Of a DNA stretch of 64,000 bases, positions 34,865 through 45,520 are shown piece by piece (positions within the stretch are counted from its first letter, which is position 1; each line of letters opens with the position of its first letter). Origin of the DNA: Cyathus striatus (Eukaryota > Basidiomycota > Agaricomycetes > Agaricales > Nidulariaceae). Below the pieces are notes generated by a model. It did no database searches and was not told the origin of the DNA. It saw only the letters and a list, made by a program, of their open reading frames with translations. A program made the translations under genes and the position numbers. The DNA lies in assembly GCA_025738555.1 (NCBI GenBank), contig JAOVFP010000015.1:992001-1056000 (forward strand), written 5' to 3'.

Positions 34865-34952
34865 AAAACGGGAAAGAGCGAAAAATATCGACATAGCAAG
34901 TAGCACTGAAGCCACCACACCGCCTGGCGTGCAAATAACTTATGGGATCATC
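34865..34952 (-). ncRNA. intron element type 1 variant, degenerate
   Basis: The 5' GATGAT box is kept, with ATTTGCACGCCAG (one change) and no CTGA box. This is the unit furthest from the presumed promoter. Confidence 0.4.
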
Positions 34953-35185
34953 CGAAAGATAGAAGTAACATGCGAAAGAGTGAAGAGACGGAATGGTACT
35001 CACCATTATCAGTTGACCTGCCCACTTAGTATAGCCTCATACCATCTATAAACACTTTCATAGCGGAGGTAGCAGGTCGTCGTTAGCATTAGATGGCAAC
35101 GTTGGACTCTAGGTTATCCTACTATAGCATTCCTCAGTTAGCCACGAAACTCACGAGTAACGAAGAACAAAACGTAGAGCAGAGA

Positions 35186-35278
35186 TCAGAAAGAGCGATA
35201 AAAAGGTCGGCATGTATACTACAGAAAGTTACCCCTCCGTAGCAGTAAGACTGACGTGCAAATAGACTCGATATCATC
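35186..35278 (-). ncRNA. intron element type 1 variant, 93 nt
   Basis: GATGATA and CTGA boxes and ATTTGCACGTCAG are present. The hairpin stem is longer and different in sequence (CTACGGA/TTCTGTAG). Confidence 0.5.
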
Positions 35279-35448
35279 CAGGAAGTAACAGAAAAGCCAA
35301 AATTGAAAGTGGGAGGTGAAGGAGGATAAGATACTCACACAAGCGGATACAGCCAGGAAAGCAGAAAACGTGAAGGTCTGCTAAGAGTGGTAGTCTAGCA
35401 GAGCCGGTCAGTTACGGTTGCCATGAACACAATGTGAAGAATGAGTAG

Positions 35449-35542
35449 AAAAGAAAGAGCGATAAAAATGTCGGCATGTATACCACGGAGAGTTGCCTCC
35501 CCGCAGCAGTAGGACTGACATGCAAATAAATTCGATATCATC
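35449..35542 (-). ncRNA. intron element type 1 variant, degenerate
   Basis: 5' box GATGATA kept. The CTGA box is lost (CTACTC in its place). The guide-like segment has one change, ATTTGCATGTCAG. The hairpin has a new stem (CGGGGAG/CTCTCCG). Confidence 0.4.
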
Positions 35543-35685
35543 CGAAAACAAGGGAAAGCGGCAGAAGTCAAGGAGGACAAGGGCACTCACTCTCTATCGA
35601 AAGAGGCAGATTGTAGTGGCAATCTAGGGATAATGGTCAGTTATCTTATCTAAAACGGGACGCTGAAAGAAGGGCAAAGGGAAGA

Positions 35686-35759
35686 TCAGAATAGGTCTGA
35701 GAGTCGGCATCGGGATGACAAGCACCACTTGGGGCGATTCTGACTTTTTGGGTTTCATC
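35686..35759 (-). ncRNA. intron element type 2, 74 nt
   Basis: Third copy of type 2; one or two base deletions after GTCAGAATCGC's 5' side, otherwise the same boxes and hairpin. Confidence 0.5.
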
Positions 35760-35925
35760 CGAGGAGAAGGGGATGAGCGACAAGATAGGGAAGACATACC
35801 AAATACTCCAACACATGAAAACCTTCCCTTCGTTGACCTTCCTCCGCGTACGGGGAGCACAGGTGTTCTGTAGGAGTGATAATCAGCTATGATGCACGGG
35901 TACATGGTAAGAAAGAAACAAAGGG

Positions 35926-36010
35926 TCAGAAATAAGCGAAAGAGATCGGCATTGATGGTGCACAAAGTATACCACTAGGACTGACGTGCAAATAAACTTA
36001 TGGTTTCATC
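35926..36010 (-). ncRNA. intron element type 1, 85 nt
   Basis: Same ends and guide-like segment. The hairpin arms have changed on both sides (ATGGTGCAC/GTATACCAC on the plus strand), with most pairs kept. Confidence 0.55.
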
Positions 36011-36190
36011 CGGAAGCGAAGGGTGGGGGAAGGGAGGACTGGGAGAGGGTGGGTTGGACTCACATGCTCGTACGGTCGAATCGCAGTGCTCATTCGTATT
36101 GTGCGACGGAAGGGCGCTGAAACGGTAAGGGATCTGGGAACGTTGGTCAGCAATAACGTTCGTGATAGCGGAAAGCAGCAAGGGGGAAGA

Positions 36191-36265
36191 TCAGAATAGG
36201 TCTGAGAGTCGGCATCGGGGTGGCAAGCACCGCTTGGGGCGATTCTGACTTGATATGGTTTCATC
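36191..36265 (-). ncRNA. intron element type 2, 75 nt
   Basis: Copy of the 36819-36894 element, with GATGA and CTGA ends and GTCAGAATCGC. Confidence 0.55.
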
Positions 36266-36510
36266 CAAGGAGATGGGTGGGGTGTGAAGAACAAGATGAG
36301 AAAACTCACCTAACGAAGCCCTGGTAAGCACCTTCCCTGCTCTCCACGCGTAGGCATAGGCTCGTAATGAGCTCGGGTAACCTTCACTAAGGCCTAGAAA
36401 ACACCTTCCCCGCTCTCCACTGCGCGTAGCCGTAGGCTCATAGCGAGCTCGGGTAACCTTCAGAAATGTTGGTCAGTTACGATTCGAACACGCGTGGAAA
36501 GAGGAGGGGA

Positions 36511-36595
36511 TCAGAAATAAGCGAAATATATCGGCTTTGGGGTATACAAAGTACACCACTAGGACTGACGTGCAAATAAACTTTATGGTTTCATC
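36511..36595 (-). ncRNA. intron element type 1, 85 nt
   Basis: Near-identical to the copy at 37060-37144, with the same length and the same ATTTGCACGTCAG segment. Confidence 0.55.
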
Positions 36596-36818
36596 CGGAA
36601 GAAAACGAAGGGCAGCAACTGAAAGAGATAGTGCGTACACTCACTCGATGGCACGCGATGGTAGCTTGGAGAGTACGATAAGTTCATCAACGGGCTCGGC
36701 TCTTCGCGGCACGCATTGCTGATTACCATCCGTTGGGGGTGGGGAAAGGGTAGGGTATCTGTTTACATGAGAGTTGGTCAGTAGTCACGTTCACAAACAA
36801 CGAAAGGCAACAAGAAGA

Positions 36819-36894
36819 TCAGATAAGGTCTGAGTGTCGGCATCGCAGTGACAAGCACTGCTTGGGGCGATTCTGACTTGATATAGTTTTCATC
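36819..36894 (-). ncRNA. intron element type 2, C/D-snoRNA-like, 76 nt
   Basis: Same end boxes as type 1 but a different body: GTCAGAATCGC follows the 5' box, then an AAGCA..TGCTT hairpin and CGATGCCGACACTCAGACC before CTGA. Confidence 0.55.
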
Positions 36895-37059
36895 CGAGGG
36901 GGTGGGGTGGGGGAGACAGGATATGAAATACTCACTCGACTACACCCGCGAATGAAAGCCCTAGTAAGCACCTTCCCCTACTTTCCTCCGCGTGGCGGGT
37001 TTGGGTGTTCTGTGGAAGTGTAGTCAATTAGAATTTGAACATGCTCAAAGCGGAGGGGA

Positions 37060-37144
37060 TCAGAAGTAAGCGATGGATATCGGCTTTGTGGTATACAAAG
37101 TACACCACTAGGACTGACGTGCAAATAAACTTTATGGCTTCATC
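37060..37144 (-). ncRNA. intron element type 1, C/D-snoRNA-like, 85 nt
   Basis: GATGA at the 5' end, CTGA at the 3' end, and a central hairpin with 9-bp arms around an AAA/TTT loop (GTGGTATAC/GTACACCAC on the plus strand). The segment ATTTGCACGTCAG lies between the 5' box and the hairpin. Confidence 0.55.
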
Positions 37145-37283
37145 CGGAAGAGAGGGCAGTGGAGGTGGAGGTGAAAGGGAGGGTAACTCACGTTGATCAT
37201 AGGACAGGTACCCGAGTTCGGGGGTTCTGTAGGAACGTAGTCAGTAATCAATTTTACAAGAAGCAGAGTAATAAAGAGAAAGA

Positions 37284-37357
37284 TCAGAACTCCTTAGTAA
37301 GGAACAACATTGCGAGTATAAATACCGCTATGACGGAATCTCTCTTTGTCGCAATCA
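37284..37357 (-). ncRNA. intron element, third type (C/D-like)
   Basis: It keeps the 3' TTCTGATC box (GATCAGAA on the plus strand) at the same distance from the branch site as the other elements. The body differs, with CCTTACTAAGG upstream of the box. The 5' box is unclear (CTGATTG). It lies in intron 37227-37387. Confidence 0.35.
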
Positions 37358-37824
37358 GAGGTGGGGAATAGGGTGCGAAAGACTCACCCTACTCCTCTCT
37401 GCCTTTTCCTGTGGGATGAGCACGCCCATGGTACATCGTGCGTTGGCGTGTCCCGCTTCATCGTACTCTGGATCCGGGTGTGGGTGCGGTTTTGAAGGGC
37501 CTGCGGAAGTGTTGATCACTTATCGTGTTGAATGGATATGAGGAGGGAGGGGGGAGAAGGGGGGGACGAAAATGAAGAAGGAAGACTCACCATCAGGAAA
37601 CGCGGAGGGAAGTACTCGAAGACTAGATGAAGAAAATGGAAAAGTTAGTAGTAGAGAACCACAGGTGTTGCACTTCGCAGCACGTAGACAGCAGGATCCA
37701 AGTCCAAAGCATATCATACACCATATATCACGAGCATACATCAGATCAGTACATCTGCAAACTCAAATCAGCCCAACCCAAAAACCCAAACCCAACCAAA
37801 AAAAAAAAAAACCCACAAATTCCT

Positions 37825-38469
37825 TTACACCCCCTCCTTCTCCTTACTCATCCGTTCCCTCTCCTCCCATCCCCTCCGCTTCTCCTCAACCTTCCTCAGC
37901 GCCTTCTCTTTGCGCTGCCTAATCCTCCTCCCAGCGCCACGCTTAGGACCCTCCACAACGACATCTTCCAGAATCTTCTTCTTGCGCTTGGCAGCTTGCT
38001 CCAAACGCTGCTTTTCGCGCTTTTTGTCGCGCTTGCGCAGGGTTGTGAAAGATGATTTGAGGAGGGTGCCGTATGTCGTGTGGAAGGCTTCCAAAGCGCC
38101 TGGTGCGATCTGTTTTTGTGTTAGTATGGAAGGAAAGAGGAGGGGGGAGGGGGGCGTACGGTAGTTGAAAATTTGACTTTGTCACCGTCTGTTACGCGTA
38201 CGAGACAGGGATACTCTGTGGTATCGTTGCTCGCATCGGCGTGCATAGTGGTATCTTCGCCATCGTGCGTAACTACATCCACCCTTCAGAAAAAACAGAA
38301 AAAAAGAAAAAAAAGGGATAGGGGACGCACGTCGTTTATGCGTAATCCATACAGATCCCTTTGTCGATTCGAACAACGACGCTAGCTCTTTTAAAAACTA
38401 TCCATCTGATTAACAAGGAAGGAAAGAAGAAAAGAAAAAAAAACTCACCGTATCGTTGTCAACGAGCAT
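37825..38469 (-). CDS. srp14: signal recognition particle 14 kDa subunit
   Basis: Four exons (38469-38449, 38397-38331, 38272-38160, 38109-37825) give 161 aa. MLVDNDT then FLKELASLFESTKGSVWITHKR and LTHDGEDTTMHADASNDT, followed by EYPCLVRVTDGDKVKFSTT and EAFHTTYGTLLKSSFTTLRK, match fungal SRP14 throughout. The C-terminus is a long basic tail (KRDKKREKQRLEQAAKRKKK). SRP14 binds the Alu domain of SRP RNA and slows elongation while ribosomes dock at the ER; it acts in the cytosol. The first coding exon is only 21 nt. The gene starts 143 bp from the divergent TMCO4-like gene, and the candidate snoRNA host gene lies just downstream on the same strand. Confidence 0.95.
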
Positions 38470-38612
38470 TTCCCGTCGTTCTGAGCAAAGCATGATTATC
38501 CATCGGCAGGCATTAAGTAATTCAATCTCCGCCCAAACCCGGGAGAGCTTGCACCGCCACCATCTACCCTACGCTTACTGTATGTCTCTCTCCTAACCTA
38601 ATAGCTAATAGC
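38470..38612. promoter_or_regulatory. 143-bp divergent promoter between srp14 and the TMCO4-like gene
   Basis: The two start codons are 143 bp apart on opposite strands, so all 5' untranslated and core promoter sequence for both must lie here. No clear TATA box; a CGCCCAAACCCGGG stretch is the most GC-rich part. Confidence 0.6.
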
Positions 38613-41600
38613 ATGAGCAAGACCTCCGACCCATTCACCTTCTCCGACCTAGACGACGACGATGGCTGGCTCGACATGCCCGTCGTCCGCGAGGACGACT
38701 TCACCGGCCTCGACGACGAGGATAAAAAGCGGTATCACTATGTCCCCTCATCCTCCTCTACCACGCACAAATCACGCGCAAACGCTACGGGGAACCTCAT
38801 CGATATAGACGACTACGGCAACGAATGGCGCTCTAAACTCGATCGGGACGAGAGCGAGTATACGAGGTTGAGAGTGAATGAGGAGGACGATAATGATGAA
38901 GTCCATTTGCGCACGCGGTACCTGTTCGATGAGGATAAAGCTATGACGCCGCTTAGCCAGATGCAGGCTACGAAGAATCTGTTAACGGAGGCGCAGAGGA
39001 TTGCGTATGTCGGCGTGTGTGCGCTTACGTGTCGCGAGATGGTGCGTGCGCTAAGGGGCACCGGGAGGAAAGAGCTCAAAGGTGCTGCGGCTGATATGGA
39101 GTTGTGGGCTTTGAAGATTATGGGGAGGTTGTATTATCATATGGAGTTGGAGACACAAGGTATATCTTACCTCCTTTATTCTATTCTTATATGAAAGACT
39201 GATGATGACACAGAACAGAAAATGATAGAATCTCTAGCTGAACACGGTGTCCAAGCCATGGACCTAGTTCCAGCGCTCATGACAACGCACACCGTTGCCA
39301 ATCCAGAGTACGATCCTGAAGAAGGTCGTCGGAAGGCAGAAGAATCCGCCATCGATGACCGTATGAACGAAGAACGCTTAGCCCAGGAACAAACTCGCAA
39401 AGCGGATGAATATGCTCAAGAAGAACGGAAGAAAGCAGAAGACGAGAAAAAGAAAGCTAAAGAAGCCGACCGTGCAGCACAGCAGGCGTACCAGCTCGAT
39501 CCATTCTCTTCCTCAGCAGATACCGAAGACGACACAGACGACATTTCAATATCCGAAACGCTAGTCGAAGAAGACGATCTCGCATCCCCTTCCAAAGAAG
39601 CCGACACCACAACCCCCGTCTCTTCCCCTAAACCCTCCCAACCCCACTTCTCCCCAAACCCTAACCCCGAAATCCACACCACACCCAACCCCTCCGACGG
39701 CCCAACAGTACACACAATGTCCAATCCAACCAAAACAACAGCCAAAGTCCTCCCTTCAACCTCAACATCCGCCATCCCAGGCGTAAGCACCTCCCTCTCT
39801 CCGGCAGACGCTCAAGTAACCCTCGACATACGCTGGACAGTCCTCTGCGACCTCTTCCTCCTTCTAATAGCAGACAGCGTCTACGACGCGCGATCTCGCG
39901 TCCTCCTCGAGCTCCTCGCGCAGAAACTTGGGTTAGGCTGGCTAGACGTGGTTAAATTCGAAAGTCGGGTAACTGAGGCATTGGAGATTCAAGAGGACGT
40001 GGAGAAGTTGGAGCAGAGGGAGATGATTGATGGTGCTAGGAAGGCGTTAAGGAAGAGGAGGATTGTTATGTTAGGTCTTGCGACTCTTGGTTTGTCTCCC
40101 GTTCCCTTTTTTCTTTCTTTTCCTTGCTAATTTGAGTTGTAGGCGGTGGACTGGTAATTGGCCTCTCAGCGGGCCTCTTGGCACCCGTAATCGGCGCCGG
40201 GCTCGCAGGTGCGCTGACAACTGTAGGTGTAACCGGCACCGGCGCCTTTTTAGGCGGTACAGCTGGCGCTGCGGTTATTACTACCGGAGGAGTACTTACA
40301 GGAAGCGGAATTGCGATGAAAGGAATGGCAAATCGCACACAATACGTTCGAACGTTTGATATTCTGCCACTGCACAATAATAAGCGTGTTAGTTGTGTTT
40401 TGACTGTTCCAGGGTACGTTATTCTCTCTCCTCTATCTCACTTTCCTGTCCTCTCCCCCTTCTCGAGCGTGAACTGATGGTATCCCGCAGATTCATGAAT
40501 GGGATAAACGATGATGTTCGTCTCCCATTTAGTGTCCTCGATCCTATCGTCGGGGACGTGTTCAGTGTGCTCTGGGAGCCGGAGATGATTCGAGAGACCG
40601 GAAGCGCGCTAAAGATTCTCACTGGGGAGGTGCTATCGCAGATTGGACTGACGGTGTTACAAGCTACAGCAATGACGACGCTAATGAGTGCATTACAGTG
40701 GCCTATCAGTACGTCCCCCTCCCTCTCTCCCTACATAATCTAATATTCTACAGTTTTAACTAAACTAGGCTATCTAATCGATAACCCATGGAGTAACGCC
40801 CTCGATCGTGCTAAATCAGCAGGACGCGTTCTAGCTGATGTGCTGATTCAACGACATCTCGGTGTACGGCCTATAACGCTCATTGGATTCTCCCTCGGTG
40901 CTCGTGTGATCTTTTACGCCCTCCTCGAGCTTGCGAAGCAGAAGCATTATGGTATCGTCCAGGATGTCTTTCTTCTCGGTGCTACGCTTACAGCGTCCAA
41001 CTCGGCATGGTTGGAAACAAGATCGGTAGTCTCAGGACGATACGTGAATGGATTCGCAAAGAACGATTGGGTTCTGAATTACCTCTTCAGAGCTACAAGT
41101 GGTGGTGTCGGAACTGTAGCGGGTCTAAGACCCGTAATGAACGTCCCTGGATTGGAGAATGTCGATGTTACGGATAAAATTGCGGGTCATATGAGTTATA
41201 GGACTTTCATGCCTCTTATTCTGGATCAACTTGGGTTTCCTGTGTTTTCGGATTTCTTTGATGAGCCAGAGGTAAGTATGTGGTGTTTTGTTTATGGATT
41301 GGGCTGATTGTGTTGTATGTAGGAGCCTGATTTCACGGAAGAGAGGATCGTGGTGAGGGAAGAGGAGCAGAAGGAGAAGAAGGGGTGGTTTTCGAGGCGG
41401 AAGTCGAATCCGCCCAAATCGGCGTATGTCTCGAGGCCCCCGTCGGCTGCTACGTATCCCCGCACGACTACACCGCGTACATCGATTGGAGGAGAGGATG
41501 AGCTGCCTCCGCGTATGGGTCCTACTTCCGTGCCTACGTCACCTACGAGAACGTCGTCGACTGTTACGCCTGGCGATCCCGCATCGAATTTACCTGTCCA

Positions 41601-42354
41601 CGCGGGCTTTGATCTGGCGAAGATCAAAGAGGTCCTAGGGGACGCGGATGCGAAAGAGACGGAGGTGCCTGTATCTACGAAAGTGCAGAGTCAGCTCGCT
41701 GCTTCTGCTTCTGCCGGATCGGTGCAGACAAGGGCGCAGAGTACACCTCCTAGTGGGATCGTTAGAGACAATGGACTCTCCTCCCAGTTTTCTCGATCAG
41801 TGTCGATAGGTGATGAACCAGAACAGGGGGGGAAGAATCAGAGTCCGTATATGTCTTCATCGAGCCGGTCGACGCAGTCTACGTCGTCGTTGAATACACC
41901 TTCGGCGTTTGATCGGGAATCGGATGCGGGGAGGACACCGAGGGCGGCGAATGTACCGCTTGCGTTTGACGATGAGGATGTTGAGCCTCCTTCGTGGGGT
42001 GTTTCTACGGGTCCAGGGACGGGATACTCATCCTTTGCACCTCCATCGTCGTCATACTCGGCCTTCGCGCCTCCGTCCGCCAGCTTCTCTGCCTTCCCTG
42101 CATCGAGCTCGTACACGCAGCCTATACCACTCGATAACCCATTTGCATCGCCTCCGACGACGCAGAATCCGTTTGGGGGAGCAGGGGGAGGGTTGATGTT
42201 TGGTTCTGAGTCGGGGTTATCGTTCGGAGGTGCCGACGGGTCCATTACGACTGTACTTCCGTCGCCGCCTGTTGCGGATCCGTGGGCTGTTCCTGGGGAT
42301 ATTGGTACGAAGAGGACTGGAGCGTTCGGAGCTGGATCGAATCCGTGGTCGTAG
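38613..42354 (+). CDS. TMCO4/DUF726 family lipase-like membrane protein
   Basis: Six exons (38613-39159, 39214-40089, 40143-40413, 40491-40708, 40754-41271, 41323-42354) join in phase to 1153 aa. The order is an acidic N-terminus, a Lys/Glu/Ala-rich coiled coil (about residues 230-290), and a Gly/Ala-rich hairpin of membrane segments starting GGGLVIGLSAGLLAPVIGAG (residue 475). Then comes an alpha/beta hydrolase domain with the nucleophile elbow GFSLGAR (about residue 683), and a disordered C-terminal third with repeats of SSYSAFAPPS type. TMCO4 and yeast YFL034W share DUF726 and this arrangement. The catalytic activity is not established. The C-terminal part has been copied several times downstream. 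Confidence 0.9.
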
Positions 42355-43492
42355 GTCTTGTGTATAGTGGACTTTCTGGATGAACGGTTGGTTCATTAGT
42401 TCTCATTTGCATAAATCATGTACATTTAGAGCGCATTTCTGTTTTGGATATGTCGGCACGCATTGTTCATAATTTTCATATTATATCTGGTTTTTTTTTT
42501 TTTTGCATTTTCTAGTAGTCGGTTTGTTCTTAATATAATGTTTTCCGTGTATGCTTTATGAATGTACGTCCGTTTCACTTATCTTTCTGGACCACCAGAT
42601 GATTTTTCGTTGAACTTGAGTGCATCCTTCATTTCCACCTTGAATAAACTGATTGGCGTTGAATTGGCGTTAACTTGAGAACTCAGAACTCAACGGTTTT
42701 ATAAATCATGTACATTTAGAGCGCATTGTCCATAATTTTCATATCATTTCAATTTCTTCGTTTAATACAAATATATTGGCTATAATGATCAAGAGTTAAA
42801 AAAACTGAGCGAGTAAAGACTCTTCCCATTTTCTGACCTTGAACCCTCTTGTCAACATGGAGCATTTCAATGCTACAACATTCACTCTCTCATCCTCGTT
42901 ACGTAACCGCTTGCTCGTGCTACTGCTGCTCTGTCTTTCCGACCCTAAGGAGAATTCTCTTCTCAATGACTTACTACATTAATTTATTTGGCAGTACTTA
43001 CCTCGCATGTACACTACTCACACACCCCACATCCACACTTCTCAGACCAACATCATCTTTTCTCAGTGCTCATCCTCACCTGTTACGCTCCCCCTTCAAG
43101 TTGAAATATTATTCCTACCACGTCGACAACCCTGGGTCCGAGTCCAGTAGCCCTAGTGATGCTTCTACCCTCTGTATTCTATAAGTAATGCAAGCATATT
43201 GTGAGCAATATATTTTATTAGATATGAATCAAAACTTACCTATAATATCCTAATTATGAGCTAATTTGGAGCTAACTTGTCAACCAATTTTGTCGGAATT
43301 TGGAATAAGTAGGGTGAATATATTGTATTAAAAACGAGTGGAGACAAGTTAAGTAATACATTGACAATATCGCATTCAAAAATCGTTCTAATTCTATTAT
43401 AATCATAATTAAATACAAGGTATGACTTAATGTGACATTCTCTGGATATATAAGAGCTGTTCTATGCTATTGGGGTTTGCAATTGCTCCATA
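42355..43492. other. 3' flank of the TMCO4-like gene and upstream of the first F-box-like copy
   Basis: Contains a T-run near 42488 and two copies of an ATAAATCATGTACATTTAGA block (42409, 42703). Related sequence recurs after the TMCO4 fragments at 45.3 and 50.1 kb. No gene seen. Confidence 0.45.
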
Positions 43493-44281
43493 ATGCTGCA
43501 TCTTCCCAAGAGTTTCCGACTTTTCATCAGAAGAATCTTCAAATGCAAAGTATCTGCAATCAGCAAATCACATCCAAACACGGATTCCTCTCCAAAACAG
43601 TTTCCAGATAATATAGAAGTTCCTCGAGTTCCACAAGCGTTACAATGTGAAATTATTGATGTGTTATGGAACTCACTGACTCTATCTCGGGAGGATAGAG
43701 CACAATTTATACGCTCCGCATCACTGGTAAACAGCCAGTGGAATAAAGCGCTTCGGACATGTGCGCTTCGAGATATGTATCTCGGCTCACTTTACCTTGC
43801 TTGGTGGCATGTTCGCCTCGTTACATATGCCAAAAAATATCAACACTTTCCAACTGAGATCTGCCATTCTATAAATCTCGTATATGGTGGCAATGAAGAT
43901 TTACCTTCAGTAGAACCATTCTTTTGGATGAATTGGTCCCTCTTTCCAAAATCCGAATTCCCAAATTTACGAAGGGTCTCCATTGATTGCATGAATATCA
44001 TCTGTTTGGACCCAGATGTTTCATGGAAATGGATAGAGTGTATTCCCGAACAAGTGGATACACTTGCTATAACTTTTACTAAACAAGCAAACAATCCAAG
44101 AAAGGACAAGGATTTTCAAGTCAATTGGAACACAAAGGGAATTACAACCGTAAAGCAGCTTTATGTAACAGGAATGGATGATGAAAACTTGGCATGGGAA
44201 ATATTCATACATATGTTCCCAGATCTCTTCATGATTTTCTGTAATCGGCAACCATTCAAGCGGCCCAATATTTACACTTGA
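43493..44281 (+). pseudogene. F-box-like family copy 1, truncated
   Basis: A 262-aa frame with the family start VPQALQCEIIDVLWNSLTLS, then FIRSASLVNSQWNKALRTCALRD, LDPDVSWKWIECIPEQVDTL and QLYVTGMDDENLAWEIF. After CNRQPFKRP the frame ends, but the +1 frame continues FTLEELGSLIYSLK, matching AMTLDELNK of the copy at the right edge, so a one-base indel truncates it. The first 40-50 residues of the domain look like an F-box-related alpha-helical motif of Agaricomycete proteins. The family is unnamed and its targets unknown. About 275 bp downstream a TMCO4 fragment begins. Confidence 0.6.
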
Positions 44282-44556
44282 GGAACTAGGTAGCTTGATA
44301 TATTCACTAAAGTGACATGAGCTGTACTATGAAGGTGAATTGATATTAGTGACCATATATACATATATAAAGAAATAGGGCCGACAAGCGGCAGAGCCCA
44401 CTAGTGACCATACTTAGCAAACTGGAAAAGTGTTGTCGAAGTTTAATAGTTTTCGATTGATTCTCTGTTACCAGCTACAATCACGCTCTACGTTACGCAA
44501 CGCCTATATCTCTCACCAAATTTCGGTAATATCCCTCCGCCCACCAATGACAATAT

Positions 44557-45370
44557 TATTGGCCTCTCAGCAAGCCTGTTGGCACCCGTAATCGGCACCG
44601 GACTCGCAGGTGCGCTAACAACTGTAGGTGTAACCGGCACTAGCGCCTGCAGCCCTTGAAGGGCGCAGAGTACACCTCCTGGTGGGATCGTCAGGGACAA
44701 TAGACTCTCCTTCCAGTTTTCTCGATCGGTGTCGATAGGTGATGAGCCGGAGCAGGGGGGAAAGAATCAGAGTCCGTATATATCTTCATCGAGCCGGTCG
44801 ACGCAGTCACCTACGTCGTTGTTGAATACGCCTTCGGCGTTTGATCAGGAACCGGATGCAGGGGGGATTCCGAGGGTGGCGAATGTACCCTTTGCGTTTG
44901 ATGATGAGGATGTTGAGCCTCCTTCGTGGGGTGTTTCTACGGGTCCAGGGACGGGATACTCATCCTTTGCACCTCCATCGTCGTCGTACTCGGCCTTTGC
45001 GCCTCCGTCCGCCAGCTTCTCCGCCTTCCCCGCGTCGAGCTCGTACACGCAACCAATACCGCTCGATAACCCATTTGCATCGCCTCCGGCGACGCAGAAT
45101 CCGTTTGGGGGAGCAGGGGGAGGGTTGATGTTTGGTTCGGAGTCGGGGTTATCGTTCGGGGGTGCCGACGGGTCCATTACGACTGTACTTCCATCGCCGC
45201 CTGTTGCGGATCCGTGGGCTATTCCTGGGGACCTAGGTACGAAGAAAACTGAGGCTAATATATTGTTTTCTGTGTATATGATGTTTTATGAATGTACGTC
45301 CGTTTCACTTATCCTTCATTTCCACCTTGAATAAACTCTACCAAGTGACTGGCGTTACCTTGAGAACTCG
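44557..45370 (+). pseudogene. TMCO4-like gene fragment 1
   Basis: It starts with a copy of the first membrane segment exon (GGCCTCTCAGCAAGCC; parent 40157 onward). It then jumps at about 44660 to a copy of the parent from about 41728 through the C-terminus and into the 3' flank. About 200 codons remain open (SIGDEPEQGGKNQSPY to VADPWAIPGDLG) with few changes, so the copy is young. No promoter or N-terminus; assumed non-functional. Confidence 0.85.
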
Positions 45371-45520
45371 ACGTTAGGGGAGAACAGTATAACACATTGA
45401 ATTGATCAATTTATAAATTACATCATCGCGTGGACAATTAAATGAATTCGTCATCCATAAATATAAGAGTCCTTTTATCTCTGAGCATTCAAATAACTTT
45501 TGACCCACCACCATTATCAG

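Larger units (their letters stand above)
34720..37622 (-). ncRNA. candidate snoRNA host gene with tandemly duplicated exon-intron units
   Basis: Read on the minus strand there are 12 short exons: 37622-37591, 37500-37388, 37226-37192, 37009-36936, 36758-36645, 36457-36310, 36133-36064, 35867-35800, 35623-35591, 35394-35339, 35121-35004 and 34820 to about 34720. Donors are GTGAGT (once GTATGT), most introns have a CTGAC-like branch site, and acceptors are YAG or AAG. The first intron is 90 nt. The next ten are 161-217 nt, versus 46-61 nt in most coding genes here, and each contains one conserved structured element. Exon lengths are not kept in phase and stops occur in all frames, so a protein is unlikely. 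Some exons (36457-36310) contain internal duplications. The 3' end and any exon upstream of 37622 are uncertain. A coding gene expanded by exon duplication is the alternative. Confidence 0.6.

Noticed and set aside
34720..37622. Exons of the repeat locus as a secreted or small repeat protein
   Set aside because: Some exons have an open frame (for example GRCLLGLS and GRCFLGLS in two of them), but phases do not carry across introns and other exons are closed in the needed frame. Not fully excluded.
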